Assembly: GCA_028274465.1 (NCBI GenBank)
Contig: CM051457.1
Location: 64,852,899-64,916,898, forward strand
Reading direction: 5' to 3'
Source: Plantago ovata
Lineage: Eukaryota > Streptophyta > Magnoliopsida > Lamiales > Plantaginaceae
Length of the DNA stretch: 64,000 nucleotides
Below the pieces are notes generated by a model, which did not search any database, was not told where the DNA came from, and saw nothing but the letters and a program-made list of their open reading frames with translations. Positions 33,946-44,120 of the stretch are shown here, piece after piece. Every line of letters starts with the position of its first letter. Positions within the stretch are counted from its first letter, which is position 1. The translations under genes and the position numbers were made by a program.

Positions 33946-36843
33946 AGATACTTCAAAGAGATGAACAAAATCAAGTATGGTCTGGTGGTGGTAGATGACT
34001 ATTCAAGTATGGTCTGGTTGCATGTCAGCAAGGAAAGCAAACCAAATCTTCTTTCAAGAACAAGGCAGTACCGTCAACTACAAAACCTTTACAACTCTTG
34101 CACATGGACTTGTTTGAATCTTCTTCAACAAGTTATGCTGGTAAGAAGTATGGTCTGGTGGTGGTAGATGACTATTCAAGATTCACTTGGTTAGTATTTA
34201 TCAAGCACAAATATGAAACTAGGACTGAAATACCTAACTTACTGAATAAGCTTGAAGTCATGAAAAATGACAAGGTAAAAGTCATAAGGACAGACCATGG
34301 TACTGAGTTTGTAAACCAGTACATAACTGAGTATTGCACTTCAAAAGGCATACAACATCAGTTATCCGCAGTAAGGACACCACAACAAAACGGTGTTGTT
34401 GAACGTAATAAAAGAAGCCGCAAGAACAATGCTTGCTGACACTGAAATAAGTGAGGCTTATTGGGTTGAAGCGATTAATACCGCCTGTTACACTCAAAAC
34501 AGATGTTTGATTACTAAGGAATACAACAAAACTCCATATGAGTTGTTTGTTGGAAGGCCTCCTAATATCACTCATCTAAGAGTATTTGGTTGTAAGTGTT
34601 TCGTTCTTAATAACGGTAGAGAATACCTAAGAACATTTCAACCAAAGGCAGACGAAGCGATATTTCTCGGTTACTCCTTGCATAGTACTAAAGCTTATAG
34701 AGTTTACAACAAATAAGCACAAAAGATCGAAGAATCAGTGCATGTTGTATTCTACGAAAAGACACAAGGAGTGCCTGCTGAAGAAGAAATATCAGAATGT
34801 ATGAAAAAGCTAATCATACATGAGCAAAGAAGTGAATCTAATGCTAGGCAAATCAAGTCAATTGAACTAACTGATGATTCTGACAATGACTCCCCTCCCC
34901 CAAGTCATGACAAGATAAATATAGTTCACGACAAGGAATTTCCAGCAAAAGACGCAGTTGCTCCGGAAGTTGCTGAAACTACGCAACCTCCCGTGTCTGC
35001 TGATGAGTTACCACAATCTAGCAATGCTGAACAAGCAGTTGCTGATGAACCAATCTCATCAGAGACACAAAATCCCAGTAGTACTGAACAAGTACATGCT
35101 GAAGAGTCACATGCTGATGAGCAAACATATTCAGATCAAACGAGCAGAAAACCCGTTAATAAATGGATTAGAGATCATCCCTCTACGGATATGATTGGTG
35201 ATATTGATAAACGTCAAGTGACTAGATCCAAAGTTTCTGCTACTCATGGACTTGCTGAAGAAGCAACTGTCGTAGAAGTAGAATCATTGTTCTCTTGCTT
35301 TGTTTCAGAAATTGAACCTAAAACCATAGAAGAAGCTCTAAAGCATTCTGAATGGATCAAGGCAATGCAAGAAGAACTGGATCAATTTGAAAGGAACAAA
35401 GTTTGGAAACTTGTACCAGCTGAAGGCAAGAAAGCTATTGGTACAAAGTGGGTGTTCAGAAACAAGTTGAGTGAGTCTCGTGAAGTAAGAAGAAACAAAG
35501 CACGTTTAGTTGCTCAAGGTTACTGTCAGACCGAAGGATTGGACTATGATGAGTCTTATGCACCAGTTGCAAGATTGGATGCAATTAGGCTTTTCTTGGC
35601 CTTTGCTGCTCACAATGACTTCATTGTTTACCAAATGGATGTTAAAAGTGCATTCTTGAATGGTGAACTTGCTGAAGAAGTCTACTTAGAACAACCCCCT
35701 GGCTTTGAACTTCCCTCAGAAACCAAGATGGTATACAAGCTTCAGAAAGCTGTATATGGTCTAAAGCAAGCACCAAGAGCTTGGTATGATACCTTGGCTA
35801 AGTTCTTGCTGGATAATGGTTTCAAGAAAGGTGAAGTTGACAAAACCTTGTTTACCATGAACCATGATGGTAAAATTCTGTTAGTCCAAATTTATGTGGA
35901 TGACATAATTTTTGGATCTAAGGACAAGCAACTTTGTGATGATTTTTCCAAACTCATGACAAACAAATTTGAAATGAGTATGATGGGAAAATTGAATTAC
36001 TTCCTAGGATTGCAAGTCAAGCAACTTAAAGATTGAGTATTCATAAATCAAGCAAAGTATGCGGAAGAAATGCTCATAAAGGTTAGGATCAAAGAGGAAG
36101 AGAAACCTGAAAAGATCCCTATGAGTGTTGGTACCAAATTGGACTATACTAAAGAAGATAAAACTGTTGAAGAACACAAGTATAGGAAGCTCATTGGTTC
36201 CTTGTTGTATTTAACAGCAAGTAGACCTGACATTCAGTATGTTGTTTGTGTGTGTGCAAGATTCCAATCTGATCCAAAAGAATCACACTACAAAAAGGCA
36301 ATTAAGATACTGAAATATGTCAAAGGTAAAGTCAATGTTGGATTATGGTATCCTAAAGATTCAGGACATGAGTTGGTAGGTTATTCTGATGCTGATCATG
36401 GAGGATCAACTCTTGATAGAAAAAGTACCTCTGGAACTTGTCAGTTTTTGGGTACTAGATTAATATCATGATTCAGCAAGAAACAAACCTGTGTTGCCAA
36501 TTCATCTATTGAATCTGAGTACATTGCGGCTGGATGTTGCACAGCTCAAATCCTATGGATTCAGCAACAATTAAGAGATTATGGTATTTCTACAAAGAAA
36601 ATACCAATCTTTTGTGATAATACGAGTGCTATTGCTATCACAAAAAATCCGAAGTTTCACTCAAGGACCAAACACATTGATATTAGACATCATTTCATTA
36701 GAGATCATGAGGAAAAAGGAGATATTGAGGTTGTCAAAGTAGGTACTGATGATCAATTTGCTGACATCTTTACCAAGCCCCTACCAGATAATAGATTCGC
36801 AATGCTAAGGTATAACCTTGGATTGATTGAATTACCTCAATAA
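33865..36843 (+). pseudogene. S-family copia pol, right arm
   Basis: Plus-strand copy. GAG-pre-integrase near 34010-34140; integrase core 34140-34440 ('VVVDDYSRFTW', 'RTDHGTEFVN', 'RTPQQNGVVER'); RT 35330-36036 ('[13 protein letters not shown]', '[12 protein letters not shown]'); RNase H to TAA 36841-36843. Lesions: a small deletion near 34405-34415 that shifts the frame in the integrase, TAA at 34714-34716, TGA at 36034-36036, TGA at 36469-36471 (W to stop). From 34393 on the frame is otherwise continuous, so this is the better preserved arm. The gag-protease part is missing because of the internal deletion upstream. Confidence 0.88.
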
Positions 36844-36854
36844 AGGATAAAGTT

Positions 36855-37271
36855 GGCAGGATGCTAAAACAGGTATTCAGCAAGCCAAAGCACTCTTACT
36901 TCATTAAAAGCTCCTTCCAGTAATTTCTTCTAAGAAATGATAGGTCACTACATGATTGCTGAAACAAGCATTCAGCAAGTAATTCCTTCAAAACGGGTAT
37001 TTGTTAGGAAACATGATCACTTGCTGAGACAGGCACTCAGTAAGAGAAAAACATTAAAGTTTGCTGAAACGGGTATTCAGACAATCAAAGATACTGAAAC
37101 AGGTATTCAAGTATCAAGGGAATATTCTGAGACGGGAACTCAGAAAAAGAGCAAAACTCATTTCTCATATTTTACCAAAGGATGTCTCAAGTACAAAAGA
37201 ATTTACTGATACGGGAAATCAGCAATATCTTATAAACTTAAGAAAATATGAGATATCTGATTAAGGGGGAA
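36855..37271 (+). repeat. hairpin array between pol and ORF3, right arm, with internal PPT-like tract
   Basis: Seven units in about 370 bp. Examples: CTGAA-ACAAGCA-TTCAG (36960), CTGAG-ACAGGCA-CTCAG (37024), CTGAA-ACGGGTA-TTCAG (37064), CTGAA-ACAGGTA-TTCAA (37094), CTGAG-ACGGGAA-CTCAG (37127), CTGAT-ACGGGAA-ATCAG (37206). Stem changes A/T, G/C and T/A at the closing pair are compensatory; the loop is ACRGGNA. AAGGGGGAA follows at 37262-37270. Confidence 0.8.
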
Positions 37272-37344
37272 CTTTCAGCAAGTATCTAGGCTATTTATGC
37301 AAACTCGCTGAAAAGATTCTTGTATATACACTACAAGGAACAAC

Positions 37345-37715
37345 ACCTTTAGCGACGGAACAATCCGTCGCTAAAGGACACCGATCGGTCGCTAATATTC
37401 GCTAGCGACCGATCGGTGTTTTTAGCGACGTATAAATTCGTCGTCGCTAAACCGTTAGTCGCTAGCGAATTAGCGACCGATGAATTTTCCGTCGCGAATT
37501 TGCGACGGATTAGCGACGGAAAATGAGGTTGACTTTTAGCAACCGATGAATTATCCGTCGCAAAAGTCACTGTAGATCCAGCGACGGATGAGTCTCATCG
37601 GTTGCTAAATTTTTGCGACGGATGAGACTTATCCGTCGCTAAGTGTCCGGGACCTTTAGCGACGGATAAGTTCATCCATCGCTGGATATAGCGACGGATG
37701 AACCGATCGGTTGCT
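37345..37715. repeat. 3' subterminal repeats of CACTA element
   Basis: Many copies of TAGCGACGGAT / ATCCGTCGCTA and GCGACCGAT / ATCGGTCGC in both orientations, often paired into hairpins. In En/Spm such motifs bind the TNP1/TnpA protein; here binding is inferred. Confidence 0.85.
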
Positions 37716-37897
37716 TTTTTTTTTTTTTAATTTTTTAGATATAATAATGAGACCCAAAATCAAATGCAACCTGTTCAATTAAGCAACATGTTACCGAAAT
37801 TCTTATAGACCAAATAAACAAAAACATAATCCAAAAAAATCATAATAAATGTACCAAAACCCTCCATACCTATAATAATAATCATACGTACACAATA
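37716..37897. other. AT-rich CACTA sequence left of G2
   Basis: No gene seen. Continues at 48821-48900 on the other side of G2, where it runs up to the TNP1-like stop codon. Confidence 0.6.
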
Positions 37898-39302
37898 TGA
37901 TGACTGTCGTTTTTCACCAATTAAATTTGTTTAAAAGCCTAAGAACACTTATCACTACACAAACTAGAGTGCAATGGCAAGTTGTCCCCGAGTGTCGTTC
38001 TCTCGGGACCTAACGTGGCTTTGCTTGAGGTTTTTGCAAGTAATTTCAGTCAACGAGTTCAAATGTTTAGAGAATCGTTTCCTTTGAACAATAGCAACGA
38101 GTAATCAGATTGTTGTAAACCAGTTTGGAAAACGGTTTGTGGTAGAAATCAAATACACATGCATGGGTTACGTATATGCTCACAAGTTCAGTGCGTAGAA
38201 CCTTCGATCAAGTCTGCTAAGCAACTCGTCTAGGCAAATTTAAGACACACATCATGAAAGATCACTATCAATACTTTAGAGGTGCTTGTCACCAACACCA
38301 TTTATCTAGCATGCTGCAAATCTCTAACATACAATTCTATAGCTTTCATTGACCAAGTGTTTGTCACTATACTCAATTCGAATATATTTTATAGGCAACT
38401 AAGAATCATATTAAGGGATTTGCAGCAAGATTGAATCACAATCTCATGTAAGCATAAACATAACCCATAGCATGCATATTCTACATTCTACCACCAACAC
38501 AAAAGATTTAGCTACTCATATTCATCAACATAGACATCAATTCATATGAATAATAATCAGAATACATCATATCAAACTACAAGACAAGAGAGTGATACAA
38601 GTTACCACCAAAGCTGTCACTAATCGGTGGAAAGCAAAGAAAACCTCTCCGTAGATGATTACAAAGGATGAATCCCAATCAAAACCTTGAATCCCAAGCT
38701 AAAATACAAAGTAATCGGAATATTCTCTGAGTTTTGGGGCTTAGGAGCTCTCCAAAACGAAGTTACAGTTCAAAAGATATTCAAAAAATGATCAAAGATC
38801 AGATCTAAGAAGGAAAATCCGAAAACGTAACCGCTGCCAAGCGGACCGCTTGGAGAAGCCAAGCGGAGCGCTTGGCAAGCGAAGCGCTTCGGGCACTCCA
38901 AGCGCTTCGCTTGGCTTCTGTGCCAAAGCTCCTGGAAATTGAAGCGGAGCGCTTCACTATTTCAGGCGCTTAGCTTGGCTCCTGGGCAGATTTTTGTCTT
39001 CAAACTCAATCTTTTTGCCCTCGCATGGCCCTCGGGTGCCTTGGACTCATCCTTCTCGATGCTTATTGATACTCGAACACTTACGAACAAGCCACGGAGA
39101 TTGGGGAACTTCAACGGGGCCATCTTTTCCATCAAAAAGGCTCGTTTTTAGCTCCAAAAACGCTGTTTCGTACCTAAGTGCCTGAAAATGCAGAAAACAC
39201 AAAACGTGACACTATTCTACAAAACTAACCAAAAAACAAGGCTAGAAGATAGCAAAAGAAGGTAAAAACGACAAGATGAACGCGTCAAAAATACATTCAT
39301 CA
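37898..39302 (-). repeat. G2 3' LTR (full length)
   Basis: TGATGACTG...ACATTCATCA, 1405 bp. Contains the GC palindrome cluster 38837-38986, which is missing from the 5' LTR. Confidence 0.92.
38837..38986. repeat. AAGCG-type palindrome cluster in G2 3' LTR
   Basis: CCAAGCGGACCGCTTGG (38837-38853), CCAAGCGGAGCGCTTGG (38859-38875), CAAGCGAAGCGCTTC (38876-38890), CCAAGCGCTTCGCTTGG (38898-38914), GAAGCGGAGCGCTTC (38941-38955) and a degenerate copy (38963-38978). Confidence 0.88.
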
Positions 39303-40067
39303 AACTCCCCAAACCAAACCTTTGCTTGTCCTCAAGCAACAAACTATCCTAAATGCAACACAAAAGGAGTCTCATGCCAAGTAAAGTGAACTAATCTATT
39401 GAATCTACCAAATACTTATGAACAAAACCAAATGAGCATGACATGCAAATAGGTTGAAGTATGCCTCGATTGCGAATATACACATTCTCAAGTGCACTTG
39501 GTTAAACAAAGGAGTCTCACGTAACATCTTCTACCTGGACCTGGTCAGTGACGACACAATGATGCATGTTATCGTACTACAATTGCCCCGTGCCTATGAA
39601 ATCGAGGACTTACTTCTGTTCACCAAGCGAGACTTTTCCTCAAGAGAGGGCGAACCAATACTGGCTCTCATCAAACGAAGGAGGGTTCCCTTAGAAAGAT
39701 AACACTCCCCTATTCTACCCAGACTCTCAAGAATGAACCTCTTTCAACCACTTCTTGAATAGCAAGACGAGGGTGGTCAAGAACAGGCCTTGGACAAAGG
39801 CGACACGAAACGAAAGATAGAATTTACAACTCGATAACTTCAAAAACAAATATTTTCATGACACTTGACACTTTACTAGACTGCTTTTGGCTTGCAACGA
39901 CCCTTCTTTTGCTTTTGGGTCTTATTCTTTATTTTGTTTCTTCTCTTTTTTTTTTATATTTTCTTTTCTCTTTATTTTTTTTCTCTTTTTCTTCTTTTCT
40001 TTTTCTCTTTTTTTTTTCTTTTATAAAGGGGCAAGCAGCAGTACTAAGTGTCAAAAACACCTCCCCA

Positions 40068-40277
40068 AACCTATTCGAAAGAATAGGTTTGAGCACAAAG
40101 ACGAAAAAGAAAGAGGAAAGACTCTTTTACAAAGACACCTCCCCAAACCTATTCGAAAGAATAGGCTGGGACACAAAACAAAAAGAAAAAGAAAAATGAA
40201 ACTTTACAACGACTCAAAGACGAAAGACAAGATCAACGAAGCAACCCCCTCCCCAAACCTATTCAATAGAATAGGTT
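40068..40277 (-). promoter_or_regulatory. three hairpin-plus-PPT-like motifs in G2
   Basis: AACCTATTC-N4-GAATAGGTT at 40256-40277 (loop TATT), 40146-40167 and 40068-40089 (loop TTTC), each followed on the minus strand by TTTGGGGAGG. Same motif as in G0 (2188, 2300) and G1 (9030). Confidence 0.65.
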
Positions 40278-40962
40278 TAATACAAGGAATCGCACACCTC
40301 ACACTACCTCCTTCCTAGGCATTTGGAAATCTCTTATCGAGGTGAAGAACTTGTCGCCTCTTACGTACATAATTACACGGGTTACAACCATAGACTCTAA
40401 CATGCATCATTTCATAAGGCCATCGTGAACCGCAGCAGAAGAAACACCACTCAAGGTGATGTCGAGACTACTAAGCTTAACTAGTGCACATGCGAATGTG
40501 ACAAACCAAGCGAGACATGCCTCAAACTACTTGCAAAGTGATGCAACATATGATCAATGGTCATAAATACTTAGTCTACTCAATAAAAAAGTTCAAGAGA
40601 CTTGGCAATAAACTCCACACACAACAACGTGCAACAACTAATCTAGGGATGATATGCATGCAAAAATTTGAAAAAACACGACAAATCACATGAACTTGAG
40701 TAAAATCAGGCATGTACGAACCACACAAGCATAAAGTACTGAAAATCCAATACCCCCTCCCCAAACCTAAACTTTTGCTCGTCCTCGAGCAAAGAAAAGT
40801 TGAAAGAAAAGGAAAAATTGGATTGAAAGTACACTTCCATGAGATAAAGGTTCGTGTCCAATCTCCTATATGAGTAGTACCTGAAAGGACTCAAGAAACA
40901 AGTGAGAACGGGTGCGCAAAGGTGAGAAGAATGGAAAAACGAGGAAAATATGGGTACAGGGT

Positions 40963-41073
40963 CCAAGCGGAGCGCTTGGGAGGCTCCAGGCGCTCCGCTT
41001 GAATTTCCAGGAAGTTGCAAAACTTCCTGGAATTTGAAGCGGACCGCTTGGCCCTTCCAGGCGCTTCGCTTGG
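40963..41073. repeat. AAGCG-type palindrome cluster in G2 3' UTR
   Basis: CCAAGCGGAGCGCTTGG (40963-40979), CCAGGCGCTCCGCTTG (40986-41001), hairpin CCAGGAAGTT...AACTTCCTGG (41007-41030), GAAGCGGACCGCTTGG (41036-41051), CCAGGCGCTTCGCTTGG (41057-41073). Confidence 0.85.
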
Positions 41074-41219
41074 CCCTGTTTCCAGATTTTCGATGTTTTT
41101 CCTCTCTTCATCACCTAAGGCACCAAGACAAAAACTAGACTGAACTAATCACGACAAAAGGCACACAAGCCACAACTACAAAATCAAATAAAGAAAATGC
41201 AAGAAACTAAAGAAATGAA

Positions 41220-42086
41220 CTAAGATACAAAAGGTACCTCAACCAAGTCAACCTCCACTTCATGAGTCGACTCGAGAGGCTCTAGGTACGGCTTAACTCT
41301 CTGGCCATTGACCTTGAAGCTAGCTCCGGTTTGGTTGTTCAAGAGTTCCACAGCACCATGGGGTGCTACTCGGACAATTTCAAATGGTCCATCCCATCTA
41401 GAACGGAGTTTTCCAGGAAAAAGTCGCAACCGAGAGTTGAAGACGAGTGCCTTTTGTCCTGGAACTAAATCCTTGCGAATGATGCCTCTATCATGATACC
41501 TCTTTGCCCGTTCCTTGTATATCTTACCACTCTCGAAGGCTTTCAATCTTAGCTCATCTAGCTCGGTGAGTTGCAAAAGTCTTTCTTCACCGGCTTTCTC
41601 CATATCAAAGTTCAATTGCTTGATGGACCAAAGTGCTCTATGCTCCAACTCCACGGGTAGATGGCAATCTTTCCCGTACACAAGCCGGTAGGGAGTGGTA
41701 CCAATCACCATTTTGAACGAGGTCCTATATGCCCATAGTGCATCCGGAAACTTGGTGGACCAATCCTTTCTCGAGGGTTTGACTACCCGCTCCAAGATTT
41801 TCTTGATTTGCCGATTGCTCACTTCTACTTGGCCAGATGTTTGAGGATGATATGGAGTAGCAACGAAATGTGTGACCCCGTACTTCTTCATGAGGTTAGC
41901 GAAGACCTTGTTCACAAAGTGAGTTCCCCCATCGCTGATAATGGACCTCGGGGTCCCAAACCTATTGAAGATCACATCACGAAGAAAAGAGAGTACAACC
42001 TTGGCATCATTAGTCCGGGTGGGAACAGCCTCTACCCATTTGGTGACATAGTCGACCGCAACCAAGATATATTCATACCCATTACT
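41220..42086 (-). pseudogene. G2 integrase, C-terminal part
   Basis: Continues from 43223 across the solo LTR S2. Contains '[14 protein letters not shown]', '[14 protein letters not shown]' and '[16 protein letters not shown]', giving the second D and the E of the DDE triad, then the C-terminal '[17 protein letters not shown]' region that binds DNA nonspecifically in this family. Ends at 41220 without a chromodomain. Open throughout; the only break is the S2 insertion. Confidence 0.9.
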
Positions 42087-42091
42087 CTTAG

Positions 42092-43217
42092 TGTTGGTCC
42101 CTTTAAACAACAAGAAAAGACTAGAGGGGGGGGGTGAATAGTCTTTTCAAACTTTTGTCGTTTAAAACTTTCTCAGCAAGTACTTATTACTTTACAGTAA
42201 TGAGGTTGCTGATACTTAACTTTCTCAGCAAGCGTAAGTTACTTTACAGTAGGTTGGTTTGCTGATACTTAAAATCAGAGAGCGGAAGTCTTTGAAACGA
42301 TAAGTGCTTTTTCAGCAAGTAAAGAGTTTCAGCAAGTGATGTGAGTGACTGTGTACTAACAGATATAATTTGTTGAAAGCTAAATGCAGTAAGTAAATCA
42401 CACAAACACTTTTAGAGTGGTATCTGAGAGTGGCGTAATCTCCCAACTAATCCACTTTGTCCTTTCTAGGACTGAATCCACTAAGATATGATTGAGGTTC
42501 CTTATAATCTCCTATCTAAAGCGATTCAATAGAAACCAAAGCACACTTGCTTTGTCTCCAACCTAAACTAGAGAACTCAACCTTGTTCTCCACCAAACTT
42601 GGTACTTTTAATCAGCAAAAGCTTGCTCGATTAAGTTCCCCCTGAATGTCACGCCTGAAAGGGTGTATTTTCAGTTAGAGAGTTTTGGGGTGAGATAACT
42701 TAATTATAACTTATTCAGTTACAACAAGTAATCTAAGAAACACAACTTGGAATACTTTGCAGTAAACAAGTTTGATTGTTTCTGGTGTCAAGACTTGTTC
42801 TTGTTTGAAAGAAAGAACACTTAACTAATTTCTTAGCCGAGTTTGTTCTACTTCATCACAAGTAGCTTTTTCAAGCTTTAAGTCTTGGAACGGATCAATG
42901 GCAGTAAGAGTGTTTGAAGGTTTGTGAATTTTAAGCACAAGTGAGAGTTTGATCACGTNNNNNNNNNNNNNNNNNNNNNNNNNNNNNNNNNNNNNNNNNN
43001 NNNNNNNNNNNNNNNNNNNNNNNNNNNNNNNNNNNNNNNNNNNNNNNNNNNNNNNNNNAAATAACTTATCTAACACCTATCTATGTCATCAGCAAACGTT
43101 CCTCTTTTACAATGTCCTTAAAATTCTAAATTCCTATGGACCTTAAGAGTACTAGTTACTGGACTGTTCTTAATTTAGCATGGTTAATTGCTCATCAAAA
43201 TTACAAGTTTCCTAACA
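42092..43217 (-). mobile_element. solo LTR of S-family copia element (S2), TSD CTTAG, with assembly gap
   Basis: TGTTGGTCCC...TTTCCTAACA on the plus strand, flanked by CTTAG (42087-42091, 43218-43222). Interrupts the integrase of G2. 100 N at 42959-43058. S1 has about 540 bp between the matching flanks, so the true gap is likely longer than 100 bp. Confidence 0.92.
42959..43058. other. assembly gap (100 N)
   Basis: Exactly 100 N, the usual placeholder for a gap of unknown size. Confidence 0.98.
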
Positions 43218-44120
43218 CTTAGGGAATGTTCCCATAAAGTCTATACCCCAAACATCAAAAGGCTCAACAACTAAGTTACCTTGCTGGGGCATTTCTTGTT
43301 GCTTGCCAATGTTGCCACTCCGTTGGCATGAGTCACATTGCGCCACAAATGAGCGCGCATCTTCATACAAGCTGGGCCAAAAGAACCCGGATTGAAGCAC
43401 CTTGCGAGCGGTTTTTTGGCCACTATAATGCCCTCCACATTCTAACTCATGGCAGAATCTCAGTATCGACAATTGCTCTTTCTCGGGTACACACCTCCGC
43501 AAGACTTCATCTCCTCCCTTGCGGAACAAGTACGGGTCATCCCATATGTAATGGCGACAATTCCTCACAAGTGAACGCCGTTCAGGTCCAGAGAGATGGG
43601 TTGGCATCACATTTGTGGCTAAGAAGTTAACGATATCGGCGTACCATGGTTCCAACTCTATGCGCATCAACTGATCATCGCGCAAATCATCTGGGACGGG
43701 TGTGTCATCTTGTGGAATGTTTGGCAACCGGGACAAGTGGTCCGCCACAAGGTTTTCCTTGCCACTTTTATCGATTAATTCCACCTTGAACTCTTGTAGA
43801 AGAAGTGCCCAACGCATCAAGCGTGGCTTGGTTTCACGCTTAGCAATCAAATGCTTGAGAGTTGCATAGTCAGTGTGAACAAAAACTTTGTACCCAGTAA
43901 TATAGGACCTGAATTTACTTAGAGCAAAAATAACCGCTAAGAATTCTTTCTCAGTGGTAGTATAATTAATCTGAGCAGCATCAAAGGTCTTACTAGCATA
44001 GTAAATCACTCTGAAACGGTTATCAACCTTTTAACCAAGAACAGCACCCATAGCATAGTCAGAAGCATCACACATAATTTCAAAAGGAATTTTCCAATCC
44101 GGAGAGACTACAATAGGGCT
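43212..44120 (-). pseudogene. G2 RNase H and integrase N-terminal part
   Basis: RNase H stretch 'IYYASKTFDAAQINYTTTEK', 'FVHTDYATLKHLI', 'ADHLSRL'; then the integrase H2C2 zinc finger (HELE..GGH ... CDSCQRSG) and 'WGIDFMGTFP' with the first catalytic D. Two lesions separate it from RT: a 1-nt deletion near 44122 and a TAA near 44030 (after AVLG). Ends at the S2 insertion. Confidence 0.88.

Larger units (their letters stand above)
30290..37328. repeat. large inverted repeat: head-to-head S elements
   Basis: Left arm (down from 33822) and right arm (up from 33865) are reverse complements over pol and the hairpin array, with a 42-bp centre (33823-33864). After removing later insertions the match continues through ORF3 (left to about 17400, right to 58384). 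Identity looks around 90% by eye. Both arms begin at the same point. Confidence 0.85.
39303..41219 (-). other. G2 3' UTR, with PPT
   Basis: Noncoding. PPT (minus GGTTTGGGGAGTT, 39315-39303) follows an AGGA-loop hairpin (39339-39322). A second AGGA-loop hairpin (40792-40775, TTGCTCG-AGGA-CGAGCAA) precedes AGGTTTGGGGAGGGGG. Three AACCTATTC hairpins and an AAGCG palindrome cluster are listed separately. Apparent ORFs near 39858-40318 are pyrimidine-rich low complexity. Confidence 0.75.

Noticed and set aside
37349-37570. ORF with repeats 'NSSVAKS' on the minus strand
   Set aside because: It is the translation of CACTA subterminal repeats.
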